DNA from: Anodontia alba
Lineage: Eukaryota; Mollusca; Bivalvia; Lucinida; Lucinidae
DNA: 64,000 nt
Direction of reading: 5' to 3'
Assembly (NCBI GenBank): GCA_964016985.1
Contig: OZ024823.1
Span: forward strand, 64,128,514 to 64,192,513
How positions within the stretch are numbered: the first letter of the stretch is position 1; each line of letters starts with the position of its first letter. The notes under the pieces are model-generated. The model saw only the letters and a list, made by a program, of their open reading frames with translations, did not search any database and had not been told where the DNA came from. The translations under genes were made by a program, and so were the position numbers. Positions 44,911-57,329 of this stretch are shown here, piece after piece.

Positions 44911-46146
44911 TGTATTTTCACATATATTTTTGTAATCTATATGGGAAATGAGACCGTCATAGAATTGCGTGTCGTCGCCCGGTGGCGTATCTGAGCAGAC
45001 CAATGAAAATCTACGTAGCAATAGCAATAAGACATACGAAGTAGTGGTGAGATACACGAACAACCAGCAAATAGTCAGATGGTACAGCATGGATCCATAG
45101 ATTTATCCTGGCCTTCGTTTTTCAATCGGAATATTTATCATGCCTGCCACAAGGTAACAACAGTTCTAGATCGCCTGCGCATAATCTAACCCTTATCACG
45201 CGGATATCCACGTGACTGTCGCGTAGGAATGGCTAACATTGTGATGGGGAAGTCCTTATTTTTTTTTTTTTCTTGTGAATTTTCAGTCCGTATCTCCTGG
45301 ATTTGTATAAAATTAAAATACGGTTCCTATGCCATTTATCTACATAAAATTCATTGTGACACTGCTGTGTGCATTTATGTTTTGCGATGGCTTTCAACTT
45401 TAGTTTCCGGTTCCATAACGGAAAAAACGTTATCGAAATTAGAATGTACCGATAAAAAATTACTTGAAGAAAGCTGTGTTCGAAATTTTAGAAATCCCCT
45501 TTTTGCAAAACTGCTACTGTTCGAGATTTTAGGACATTTCCCGAAATTATTTTGGGCAAAAATATTAGGTGTTCGAAATTTTAGGGTGTTTGAAATTTTA
45601 GGACATTTACCGTAAAGCGTAAATATATATTACTTTTGGATGTATAAAAGCTCATAGCACATATCACAACTTTGATTATCAAACTTAGAAACATGTTTTG
45701 AAAAATAAATAAATACAAGAAGAGCAGTGATGTGTCACTCCCTCTTATCCTATCCCAGTCCAACAACAGCTCATTTCATTAGTCTTAAAGGAGCCAAGAA
45801 CATCAAACAATGATGTTAAAAGTCATGTAAGGTTTACTGTACATGTAACTAAAGTATATCCTATTCATCGATACACACACACAAAAAAAAATCATGTGAG
45901 AAATTTATTTAATTAGAATCAGTGTTTTGTCCAAAATATACAGCATGCATAATAACCTTCATGCCAGCACAAATGTTGACACTGATATCTATTGATTTTT
46001 TCATTATCTAGTAAGAAGGACTGTTAATGTATTTGACTAATTTAAATGTCTGTAAATGATTCTTTCACCTTACATATGATATTTTAATACTTTGTATGTG
46101 GCAACGTGCGACCGAAATGTATCATCGAATGTTAATAAAATACGTA
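44911..46146. other. Non-coding DNA with one MITE copy
   Basis: The segment 45460-45614 is a diverged copy of the 33404 MITE (several TTCGAAATTTTAG blocks, ending GGACATTTACCGTA). A 128-codon frame at 45229-45615 reads through it and is not a gene. Confidence 0.6.
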
Positions 46147-46374
46147 CAGTGTAACCTCGATATGTCGAAGTCCAAGGGAATTGAGAAAATACTTCGAGTT
46201 ATCCGAAGTTCGAGATAAGCAAATTGTGACATCACCAATATACATGTACAAACTGAACATTTGGTAGAATCAGCATTTCTACAATGTACATGTATGTTTC
46301 ACTACGGAAGCACATGCGCATGTAGTCATGCTGTTTCTGCTGAAAACGGAATTGGAATAAAGACACAAGAGCTC

Positions 46375-46754
46375 CGCCAAGCAGGGCATTATACGCCCGT
46401 GGCAAGTAATAAGATGTAGCACATAAACTGGCTCCTGCATAATTCAGTGCTCAGAATATAAACTGTAAGTGGAATTACAAAAAAAAAAAAAAATAAAAAA
46501 AATTTCATTGGGGCATATCTCTGCTGATATTTAGTGAACTGTAACCTAAGGGTCCAAGCTGGCCCAGAAATTAAGGGAGAAGTGACTTCTCCCTCCTGGG
46601 AAAATAGGGAGAAGTTTGTTGCTTCTAGGGAGAAGTGCTTTCTGACGGAGGACACACCACAGAAGCATGGCTATATTATAAGCTCATATGAGCTGATTTG
46701 TTTTTCCTATACTTCAATATCGGACCAAACAATAAAAAAACAAAAATAAACAAC

Positions 46755-46790
<36 letters not shown>

Positions 46791-48240
46791 CTGCAAGAAT
46801 TTTTTTTGTAAACCTTTAACTTGTTTAATACTGATTTTATTTTTGTTCTTCAAGGGAGCCAAATCAGAAGAGTATTAAAAAAAAAAAAAAAAAAAAATCA
46901 AAAAGAATTATGTATTTATAAAGATTTAATAATGACAACCTTTCCTTGTAAGTCTAATAAAAGAAGATGTTAAAAAAAAAAAAAAAAAAAAAATCAGTAT
47001 CTTGCCCATATGACCAAAACATTAGTTATTTGCAAAAAATATACCTATTATATAATAAAATTTGCACAGTGTTACCTCTAAACAACATGCTGCGAAAAGT
47101 TTACAAAAACTTTCAAAGGGGCATAAATCTGCAAATATTTGGTGCATGCACTGTAACCTTGAAATAATATGTGCTGCTCCACATCATTGTGTAACTATTT
47201 ATGAAGTTTCAGCTTGATCGGATGTAAACTGTAGGAGGATTTAGCCAAAAATAATAAAAAAAAATAATAAAAATTTTCAAAGGGGTTTAACTCTGCTAAT
47301 ATTTGGTGGACTGTAACCTTGAAATAATATGGGCTGCTCCACATCATGGTCTAACTACAAATCAAGTTTCAGCTTGATTGGATGTAAACTGTAGGAGGAT
47401 TTAGCCAGAAACGAAAAATTAATAGAAATTTTCAAAGGGGTATAACTCTGCTAATATTTGGTGGACTGTAACCTCGAAACAATATGCGCTGCTCCACATC
47501 ATGGTCTAACTATACATCAAGTTTCAGCTTGATCGGATGTAAACTGTAAGAGGAGTTAGCCGGAAACGAAAAGTCTACTGAAATTTTCAAAGGGGCATAA
47601 CTCTGCTAATATTTGGTGGACTGTAACCTCGAAACAATATGCACTGCTCCACATCATGGTCTAACTATAAATGAAGTTTCAGCTTGATCGGATGTAAAAT
47701 GTAGGAGTTAACCGGAAATGAAAAGTTTACAGAAATTTTCTAAGGGGCATAACGCTGCAAACATTTGGTGGACTGTAACCTCGAAACAATATGCGCTGCT
47801 CCACATCATGGTCTATATATCAAGTTTCAGCTTGATCGGCTGTAAACTGTAGGAGGAGTTAGCCGGAAACGAAAAGTCTGCTGAAATTTTCAAAGGGGCG
47901 TAACTCCGCTAATAATTGGTGTACTGTAACCTCGAAACAATATGCGCTGCTCCACATCATGGTCTAACTATATATGAAGTTTCAGCTTGACCGGATGTAA
48001 AATGTAGGAGGAGTTAACCGGAAATGAAAAGTTTACAAAAATTTTCTAAGGGGAATAACTCTGCAAACATTTGGTGGACTGTAACCTCGAAACAATATGC
48101 GCTGCGCCACATCATGGTCTAATTATATACCAAGTTTCAGCTTGATCGGATGTAAACTGTAGAAGTTAGCCGGAAACGAAAAAGTTTACGGACGGACGGA
48201 CGCCATACCCCGTAACATAATACGTCCCGTTTTTCAAACT
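46375..48240 (+). repeat. About 157-bp minisatellite element
   Basis: Begins near GAGCTCCGCCAAGCAGGGC, has poly-A interruptions at 46481-46501, 46756-46788, 46878-46896 and 46972-46993, then about seven tandem units from 47110 to 48190. Unit marks: GGGGCATAACTCTGC, GGTGGACTGTAACCTCGAAA, CTCCACATCATGGTCTAAC, AGTTTCAGCTTGATCGGATG. The array ends in GGACGGACGGACG and CGTATAATAAG. It has the same architecture as the array at 22.9-25.2 kb but unrelated unit sequence. Confidence 0.88.
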
Positions 48241-48554
48241 GGCGTATAATAAGAAAAATCAGTTGACTTTGTTTTATTTCCATTTTAAAAGTAAAACATT
48301 TTAACAAACAACAAAACAAGCTGATACAATCTACACTTACGAGAACATACATTTATAGGGAAGCAACCACATGCATAAAACACGCAGATCGTAATAGCAC
48401 ATTACACTGTAATACTGTCTCTGTGTGAGTTACTCATTTATGACACTAATTTTGAGACGGTGGCAACATAAATTAAAGAATGTTTATAATTGCTCTCATC
48501 AAAAGAAGCCGCTTACCAGTGCTCAGTCAATAAAAATTGAAAGTCGCCGCTAAT

Positions 48555-48790
48555 TGAGTCCTCCGTGAAATCACCTGACCAGTAAATGACACCAAAATCT
48601 GACCAACCAAAATAGCTTACCAGTTAACGGTTAATGTTATTGCTTAGACAAACAATATTACCTATGTACTTTTTCATTGATAAATACAGGTACGAATGCA
48701 GTTTTCATTGACAAATACAGGTATCACGATATTGTTTGTCTAGGCGTGGTTATAGCCTTCTGACGGAGGAGTCAATTGCTTGGGGGTTCT
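48555..48790. repeat. Imperfect inverted repeat (MITE-like)
   Basis: CTAATTGAGTCCTCCGT and TGACGGAGGAGTCAATTG form the outer pair; TTAGACAAACAATAT and ATATTGTTTGTCTAGG form the inner pair. AAATACAGGTA is duplicated between them. Confidence 0.65.
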
Positions 48791-49294
48791 AGTTGAACGC
48801 ACCTTGCCTGTGACATATACACATATAATCAAGGTCAATTAGTCTACACAACAGCTGATCAGTAAACAATATGTCGGCATCGTTTACACGCTTTAATTGG
48901 ACATCATTCGCAATAATGGATAAATGTGAGCTCAATTAAAGGCTATTATTCGATGATTTAAAGGTAAATTACTTTGTTTGTCAACCAAATTGTCAGACTT
49001 TTGTATCGCAGACGTAAGGAAATTACACGGCCGAAAATGATTGACAAACAAAGCATGGTGCCTCTTTAGCTGACAAATTTTGACTTCGATACAAGCGGTG
49101 GTAAAATAATGTAAACTGCTTATCGGGGATAGAAAATCACTTCGAAATAGCAGAGTCGTCATGTTAACCAAGTTCGACAAAAACGGGGTCGAAATGCAAT
49201 AAAATATAGGGAAACTGTTCGAGAATGGAAGATCACTTCAACATAAGTGGTGTTTTTAAGATAAGCAAGTTCGAGATAACGGGATGCACCTGTA

Positions 49295-50629
49295 TGCAAA
49301 ATATTTCTTAAAATGTAAACCACAACACTGCTTGACACAGAGTTCTTCAAATAGAACCAAATAAGTTAAACGTCATTTCAATGTGTTATCGATTTCATCA
49401 CGTATGTAACATCATTTAAGGCCAAATATATTTAAACAAACAACGCAATATTTAGACAACATTCATATCAATCAGTGCTTCATACAGCTCAGTTCTTTAT
49501 AATTTCATTTAAAATCATTATTCAAATTATAAGCCATGGGGAGGTGACATGTCTCCCTGTGGAAATGAAAATCACTACCTTAGCCTCCCTGTTAGCACTC
49601 GGAAAATGATAAAAGAAAAATGTTAAGCTTTAGTTTGATTGTCAATCTTGTTTTGAGCGATGACATCAGGTTTGTCTCACGATTTTTAGGTAAACTGAAA
49701 TGAACTAAATTAATATTACAATAGTACTGTAATACAAATCTGTATTTGGACAGATATTTAGACACACGTTGGGCGCCTTTGATACCTAATAGCAGACTAA
49801 GTATACGACATAGAGAAATTAAACTTACATGTTTGAAGAGCTCATGAAATGTACATTTAGAATATTGAGAAACAAGAGCAATACATGTATATTACAAATC
49901 AAAATTTCCCAATCAAACAACGAAAGTGCAATTAAGCGCAGGGTTGTCAAAATATTTCTGGGCAACAGATTAAATGACAAATCCACACAGATTGGCTGGG
50001 TAAAGCCCTGGTAGGGGGTCCAGGTCGTGAAGCCCCACCCCCTCCCCTGCCGAAAACAAAATTTAAGCAATTTCAAACCATTGGAAGCCATCTCCTGGCA
50101 TGAAATTGCCTTCATTCTATGCTTCTAAATTTAGTTTAAAAAAAGCCTTGCCGGAGAATGAAACAGAAACTAAATTTTGTAATTTGAAATTTTATTTTCA
50201 AAACATTCCTTACTTAAAACCAATCATGTCCATTATATCCATATTGCTTCTTTATGCTGAAACCAAAGACAACTGTCTTTAGTTCCCATATAAAGAAGCA
50301 ATATTAAAGACTAAGACTGTTTTCCAAACCCTAGGTTTTTTGAGAAACTTGATGCTCAGTGTCCAGATGGACAAACCTTATACAACAATCAGACCCAAAT
50401 CATGCTGCTCCCAGAGGACCAGTCTGATTAGGGTAATCACTATTAATATTCCACATGCAGCTTTTGAACACATGGTTCTGATGGTAGGTAAAACCACATT
50501 AACAATAGTTACCACAATCTTTTGGCATCCAAAATTTAAGAAACTAAGGCAATCAAGCTGCCAATGGATATTCAAACCAACTCAAGTTAGTTGATAGAAA
50601 CCTGGCTTGCTTATTTGAAAGAAGTAAAC
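49295..50629. other. Non-coding DNA
   Basis: AT-rich. A small G/C-rich patch lies at 50008-50055. I see no coding homology; short frames lack family features. Confidence 0.55.
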
Positions 50630-51395
50630 TTACTGATCAGCCTCAAAATACTTCTCAAACTCCTCGTCAAATTCTGAATCTGACTCTGTTCCGATCCTTC
50701 CTTGAGGTGAAAAGCTTTAACAGCAGCATATACCTCTTCCCTCAAGTGCCTCCTGGTCAACAACCACTACAGGATCAGTTTGTACCTCAACAGAATGAGA
50801 AGTAGGAGGTATGAGGAAGGAGGTCCTGAGGATTTCTTCCTCTTAGACAACTTCTTTCTTTTCTTTGCACCCATCCATAAGCGGACAGCCTCTTTCACTA
50901 CTTTCCCAGCATCTGCCACTTCAGGGTCATTTATACAAACTTGCAACAAAGCGCTCAGCATATAATTATTCGTGCGATTCCTGTGCTTAGTTTTTAGATG
51001 CTTTAGTGCACTGGCCCTTCGTTCTGGCCATGCATTTGTAACTGGCAATGTAACAGCTACTTCAGCTATGTAGTAAAGTGATGGGAAAAAGATCTTGTAT
51101 GTGGGCTGAATGAGCAACTGAAGAAAGAACCATTCAGTGGCAGCCATTCAGCATTCAATGAAATGGACAATTTTGGTGCCAGTACATCAGTGAAATGATA
51201 ATTAATTCCCTGCCATTCTGTGAGCAATTACTCTTCAACCATTTCAAAATGCTTTGCAATAACCTACATTTCAGAGTTGCCATGCTCTTTAAACCCTGGG
51301 TCCTTGATCCCTGAAATCGCCAATGGATCCTGAACACAAAAGGCAGCCAACATTTCAGGCGATGATTCAAACCTTCTGATCATATTGGCTGCGTT
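50630..51395 (-). pseudogene. hAT-type transposase C-terminal fragment (ZNF862-like)
   Basis: Intronless remnant of the C-terminal dimerisation region of an hAT-family transposase or a domesticated relative. Reading from 51395: MIRRFESSPEMLAAF and PGFKEHGNSEM, with two stops; then in another frame (51147 on) the hallmark FPSLYYIAEVAVTLPVTNAW and ERRASALKHLKT, followed by MLSALLQVCIND and a basic tail GAKKRKKLSKRKK. A further shift near 50800 leads to VEVQTDPVVV and an acidic end ESDSEFDEEFEKYF, stopping at 50630. The RNase H-like catalytic part is absent: homology ends at 51395, where an unrelated GC-rich repeat begins. It is not functional. The match to the LP(V/C)xNAxxER dimerisation motif is the main reason for the call. 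Confidence 0.75.
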
Positions 51396-51520
51396 CGTTT
51401 TGCTACGAAACGGCATACGCCGATACCTTGCATGCGCCTCCATTACGCCGAACTATTTATTTATTGGCTTACGCCTGCTTTAGCCGATCACATGACCGGC
51501 CAAACTTCATGTTCGAGTGA
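51384..51520. repeat. CpG-rich repeat with GGCTGCGTT end
   Basis: It starts GGCTGCGTTCGTTTTGCTAC and contains CGGCATACGCCG and ATGACCGGCC. It resembles the element at 60891-61115, whose right end reads (inverted) GGCTGCGTTTCTTTTGCTTC. Confidence 0.55.
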
Positions 51521-52437
51521 GAAGAGTGCCACCGGCGAATAGAGAAAAATTGAATCTGAATAATTGATGTTTCTCAACAATATTGTGAAAAATTTCAGAA
51601 AAATTGAACAAACTCATTGAAAATCTGCCTCCAAGTTACCTACCCTACATATTTCTGCATAACTTGCATTCATTTAGTGAATAGCAAAGATTCTGATCAG
51701 ACTGGATGCACAGGCTCATCTAAGTTTTCACTGATCGTTCTCGTGGCCCACTCATATATCAGACAAGGGGGTATTTATTTCCAGCTAAGCTCCCACTTTT
51801 CTCCAATCTCCATCTGCCGCATCCCTTCTTCTCCTGGCCAATTATTACCCATCCTCCTTTCACCACCAATATTGTTTTTCCCCTCTGCCTGATCTCTGTG
51901 CTCCCACCATAACCATGTCTCCTCTCCACTTTCTGTCTTCTGTCCCTCCCCACCCCCCCCCCCTCCAACCTGCCATCTTTGTGTCTTGCTTCTCCTGCCC
52001 CTGACCTCCGGCTCTCACCCTGCCCTCCACACCTATTGTTATGTCTTCTACCCCGCCTCCTTTCTCATGACGCGGTTGGGGGTAGTTGGGTGAGGCAAAG
52101 GTATCATTATCTTAGCCACCGGGGCGTCCAACTGATATTGGCAGTTGGGCAAGGCCTGCTATCCTTGTAGCAGGTAAGGGTAGAGGGGAAGGTTTTTATT
52201 TCTTCTGTTTCTTTACTTCCATTCATTTTCCTTTCTCCCCTGTCCCTCTCTTTCATCTCCTCTACTATCTCTTCTGTTTCTCTTCTCACTGTTTCTGGGA
52301 GATGACACAAAATGACCCACAAGGGTTTACATGTCGTTAAACCCGAACTCAGTCAATCATGACGAAGCTCCAAGTTATCACTCATAAGCCATTAACCAGG
52401 CAACTTGAGTACTATAGGACCTGGGGGCTCAGCAGAG
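51521..52437. other. Pyrimidine-rich non-coding DNA
   Basis: C/T-rich on the plus strand from about 51770 to 52300. Frames on either strand are low-complexity. No gene is seen. Confidence 0.6.
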
Positions 52438-53270
52438 ATGGGGTAATGGTAATGAGTAATGGTTAATGCATTACTTTTTTTCAAAGTAATGCTAAGTAAT
52501 GAGTAATGAAGGATTTTTTCATTACATGTAATGGTAATTTAATAAATTACAAGTAGAAAAAGGCTGTTGTGATGTAATGCTTTTTGGCATTACATTTTCA
52601 TTACTTTGTAGAAGTTTATCATCTTCATCACCGTCAGCTGCTCTTCAAGACCAAAACGACTAAAAGTTATCAGTACAGTAATAGTGAAAAAAGGAGTCAA
52701 CAACAACAATAAAAATAACAATTATAATAAATAACTATATTATCAATTAAAAATACAACAACAACAACAATAATGCAAAATAATAGCAATTCATTTAAAT
52801 GCTCAAAAGTTATCTGCTGTTAATAAATTTTCATGTACATAATTACACTGATTATTATCCACATTTGTTGCTTCCGCATATAAAGTGTGATAATTATCCT
52901 GTCCTCTAGTCTGCCATTTTGTCTGAAAGCTATATTTTTGTATGCAATTGGTGCATTTAATGAGACAATCATTGGAGCTAAGTGCTATTTGTATATGGCA
53001 ATATGAAGATCAGTGCTTTTTTAAGTTCTGGTACAAATAAAAGTTAATATATTTTTCCCTGCCCTTATTTGATAGTTGCCAAAGAGATAAAAAGTTGTGA
53101 TGGAAAAAATGTAATGAGTAATGGTAATGCATTACCTTTGCCAAGTAATGGTAATTTAGTTAATTACTTGTCCCATAACTATGTAATTATAATGGTAATG
53201 CTTACACTGCAATGTTATGGTAATGCTAATTAATTACTTTACAATGTAATTATTTTGAATTACATCTAAC
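52438..53270. repeat. GTAATG-rich element
   Basis: Dense GTAATG, TAATGGTAATG and CATTAC words at both ends (52438-52610 and 53105-53270) around an AT-rich middle with AACAACAAC runs. It resembles the degenerate ends of some hAT-type non-autonomous elements; exact ends cannot be placed. Confidence 0.5.
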
Positions 53271-53431
53271 ATATACTTTGGTCAAAGAAAAGGTGCGTTT
53301 CTCACCCTAATTAAGGTTTGGGTAGGCAAGCAGATCCAATTTGCAGTATTCATTTGAAGAATCAACAGCACTCTAGGTATGGAGAATATTTATGATAATT
53401 TGGGAATAATTTTTCTTATTTCTCCATAAAA

Positions 53432-53677
53432 ACATATGAGCCACGACATTAGAAAAGGGGTCTTATAGCATGTGCGAAATGTGCAGATGCAGATGTCTGC
53501 ACATACATACAGTCTAATCACATTTCTCTTATACAATCTTTAGATCTTGATGGATCTGTAGTTTAAGTGATGCAAACCCTGATCGGAATGCCCATATGTG
53601 AAGGCTGATCTGTCTGTGCATTTGGCATATGCTATAAGACCCCTTTTCTCATGTCATGGCTCACATGTTGCGACATA
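53432..53677. repeat. Inverted repeat, about 245 bp
   Basis: AACATATGAGCCACGACATT, AGAAAAGGGGTCTTATAGCA and AATGTGCAGA pair with TGCTATAAGACCCCTTTTCT and ATGTCATGGCTCACATGTT. It is a relative of the palindromic family at 38-39 kb. Confidence 0.8.
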
Positions 53678-54022
53678 TATTTTTTTATGGAAAATGAACA
53701 GAAACTATTTTGGATTTATCATCAAATATGCTCCTTGTCTAGAGCACTGAATTCTATGATATGTAGTGAACTGCCAAGACTGACCAACCTGCATGGATGC
53801 ATAGGCCTACCTGAGTCTTCAGTATTTGTGCATTATAAAAGGCTTATCATGACATGTCTCAAATGTTTTCAAATTAATTAGGTACCGTAAAACTCTAAAA
53901 ATTTGGGCAGTACAATTATATTACTCCATGGGGAAAAATGTATGTGGGAAGTAATTATTTCTGCGAATACTCCCTGTGCAAAATGGTTACCAGTACTTTC
54001 TTTATCAACTTCTTTGAAAGTA
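53678..54022. other. No feature seen
   Basis: Short non-coding stretch before the long palindrome. Confidence 0.5.
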
Positions 54023-55980
54023 CACATTTTTTTCCTTCTTTGGCTAGACCCCGCCCCCCCCTTCATGATCACCGCCAATATACAGTCCTGATAACAGAGA
54101 GCACATCAAAGGCTTATCTTATCTAAGTGATTATGGAGTCATTATAAGGCTGTTAAGTCTCCTCGGTGGGGCCCAATAAGGGTTAATTCATAAAATTGAG
54201 CAGTATTCAATATATTTCTTTAGAACCAAATAAATTCATTTGCAAATTTTGCTTTTAATTTGTTGATTTTATTTGTTGATTTGTATTGTATCACTTTATT
54301 TATTTATTTATTTATTTATTTTTGATAGTTTTTTTTTTTCTAAATACAAAAGTGTTGTTTTTCTTGCATTGTGAAAAAAGTACAAATGAACTGAAATAGA
54401 AATATAAAATTGAAAATATTTATTTATTTATTTATTTTCTAAAGTAAATAAGAACACTGCACAATTATTCCCTTTCTATTTCAGTAAAACAATACATTAT
54501 GGAATATATCAAAAAGTTCTTAGACAATTTAGAATGAGTATTTTATGCCAAAAAGCTTCTCTTTTTCAATAAATACATAAATAACTAGATAAAATACTAT
54601 CTATCTTCCTAATTTTTCTGTATTTGATCCAAAGAAACAGATAAAGGGGGCATTTGGTAATAAATTAGCATATAGGCATAAATATCTGTATTTCTGCATA
54701 AATATGTTGTGGGTTTCATTAGAACTGCCTGGGAGAGGCAATTCTAATGAATAAAAAAACAGGTATATTTTTTTTGAATAAACAGAAAAAAAAATCATCG
54801 AATTATCACCAAATTACCCACCTTATTTGTTTCTCGGTCTTCATCATAAACTTTGCTGATATAAAATCTAATTTCCCTTCATCAAGCCCCTACCTGTAAG
54901 GGTGGCCAAAGTCACCAAGAATTTCTTATCTTAATCTCCTTAGAGTCATTAGGGTGTTATGCAATCCAAAATGTGTCTTTAAAGAATTAGGGTGTTATTA
55001 GTGAATTAGGGTGTTATGCAATCCAAAATGTGTCTTTAAAGACACATTTTGGATTGCATAACACCCGAATGATTCTAAGGAGATTAAGATAAGAAATTCT
55101 TGGTGACTTTGGCCACCCTTACAGGTAGGGGCCTGATAAGGGGAAATTAGATTTTATATCAGCAAAGTTTATGATGAAGACAGAGAAACAGATAAGATGG
55201 GTAATTTGGTGATAATTTAATGCTTTTTTTTTTCTGTTTATTCAATAAAATATACCTGGTTTTTATTCATTAGAATTACCTCTCCCAGGCAGTTCTAATG
55301 AAACCCACAACCTATTTTATGGAGAAATACAGATATTTATGCCTATATGCTAATTTATCACCAAATACCCTCTTTATCTGTTTCTTTGGATCAAATACAG
55401 AAAATTAGGAAGAAAGATAGTATTTTATTTAGTTATTTATGTATTCATTGAAAAAGAGAAGCTATTTGGCATAAAATACACATTCTAAATTGTCAGAGAA
55501 CTTTTTGACATATTCCATAATGTATTGTTTTACTGAGATGGAAATGGAATGATTGTGCAGTGTTCTTATTTACTTTAGAAAATAAATAAATAAATAATTA
55601 TTTTCAATTTTATATTTCTATTTCAGTTAATTTGTACTTTTTTTCACAATGCAAGAAAAAACAACACTTTTGTATTTAGGAAAAAAACTATCAATAAAAG
55701 AAAAATAAAAAAATAAAGTGATACAATACAAATCAACAAATTAAATGCAAAATTTGCAAATGAATTTATTTGGTTCTAAAGTAACATATTGAATACTGCT
55801 CAATTTTATGAATTAACCCTTATAAGGCCCCACCTAAGGAGACTTAGCAGCCTTATAAAGACTCCATAATCACTTAGATAAGATAAGCCTTTGATGTGCG
55901 CTCTGTTATCAGGACTGTATATTGGCGGTGATCATGAAGGAGGCGGGGAGGCATCTAGCCAAAGAAGAAATAAAAATGTG
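54023..55980. repeat. 1.96-kb palindrome (two arms of about 0.95 kb)
   Basis: Left end CACATTTTTTTCCTTCTTTG (54023) matches the inverted right end at 55980. Pairing continues through ATGATCACCGCCAATATACA (54065 / 55918), GATTATGGAGTC, the AATAAATAAATA stretch and GTGGCCAAAG to the centre. The innermost 54 bp (55011-55064) are a perfect palindrome with centre GTCTTTAAAGAC. A short duplicated piece (54953-55010) makes the left arm slightly longer. A single-arm relative is at 5391-9040. No coding sequence is present. Confidence 0.93.
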
Positions 55981-56731
55981 TCTTTAAGGAGGTAATTCAT
56001 GCCCTATCTAAATGATTAGGGTACTTGCATAGCAAAACTGAGAGACTAACATGTACATATACTTTGATAAAGTTCAAAAGGCTACCATATTTGTGCTTAT
56101 AAGGGTACTTGCACTAAATCAGGGTGCCCCCTTAATTTTTTTTGCCAATATAACATACATACCATAAGCTCTTGGCAGAAATCTGTGAGATCAGGCTAAT
56201 TTTTAGGGGAGATTTGACAAAATTCTGTGAGATTTTCATAAAAAAATCACTTTCAAGCTCACAGAAATTAGTTTAAAGCCGCCTTTATTTTGATGAATTA
56301 AGCATATCAAAAGTATAATGTGTAATTTATTATAGCAGGCAGATCAGCGTAGCCCCCACCTGGGGGATAAGGAGAGTAGGAGTAATTGTTTTGCCAGCCA
56401 TTGGTCGTTTTGCCCCTATACCCTACCCTACTCAGTCACCAAACCCCAGCATCACAAATCCCCACCTCATACCCTATCCCACAATTACCAACCCCACCCA
56501 CCATCCCTTAACCAACCCAGCCCCACAATTCCCCCAACCCAACTGACCACTACCCTATGCAGCATCCTGACACACCCCACGTCTCCCTTTGCGAAGGAGA
56601 ATGGTTTGGGGGCGAAACGACTTGAGGGGAGGGGGAATGCTCCCCCTCCCTCCCCCCACAGGGACCTGTATCATACTATTTTTGAAGATGCCTAATTATT
56701 GTATCTTTATAGATATACTAGGCCCCTAAAA

Positions 56732-56772
<41 letters not shown>

Positions 56773-57320
56773 ACGATACAGGCCCCTGTGCCTCCTCCAA
56801 GACGATGTCTTGCTACCGTCAGAAATAATTGGTTTAGAATATATACGGTACACGATGTGCCGAAACACTGTTGCAGTTTACCACGTAGATTTTTACCAGA
56901 ATACTTTCTGTCAGTGACAGCCTCTTTGTCTGCTTATTTTTCTGGGTGATTGAAATCATTATCACACCCCCAAACAGCGCATCTGTGTGACATGTCGTCT
57001 ATTTTAATACCACGGTCGGATCAGTTATGAACTTGTTAACATCGAGCACATGGGTCAGTATAAAACGCAGCACTTCTGCGCAGCTATATTAAATATATAG
57101 GAAAATGCAGCCACTATAGCTATTATAGAAAGAGGTATAAAACGCAGCCGAATATGCAGCCGATATAGAATATATAGGGATCACTGTTAAGAGATATTTT
57201 GTTCAATCTTGTTAAAGCTAGATCGTTATAAGGTTTATTCTATTTTTGATAATTAGACAGAAGAGTTTTTTTATGGCTGAGTTTATCATGTTAAACAGTT
57301 TCAGAGAGAAAGACGCCTGA
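55981..57320. other. Non-coding DNA with C-rich and poly-A tracts
   Basis: It contains a CCCCACC-rich stretch (56400-56580), a GGTCGTTTTGCCCC-like motif related to the one at 31.2 kb, and a poly-A run (about 56737-56770). No gene is seen. Confidence 0.6.
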
Positions 57321-57329
57321 GCATTCGCA

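Larger units (their letters stand above)
46147..49292. mobile_element. Possible pogo-like non-autonomous element
   Basis: The left end CAGTGTAACCTCGATATG (46147) and, inverted, right end CAGGTGCATCCCGTTATC (to 49292) agree at 15 of the first 23 bases and are followed on both sides by TCGAA and ATAAGCAA / TTGCTTAT. TA flanks both (46145-46146 and 49293-49294). Such CAGT...CCTCG...TCGAA ends resemble pogo/Tigger elements. No transposase is present; the inside is taken up by a minisatellite element. Confidence 0.45.

Noticed and set aside
45229..45615. A 128-codon plus-strand frame
   Set aside because: Its second half is the repetitive TTCGAAATTTTAG MITE; the first half shows no family.
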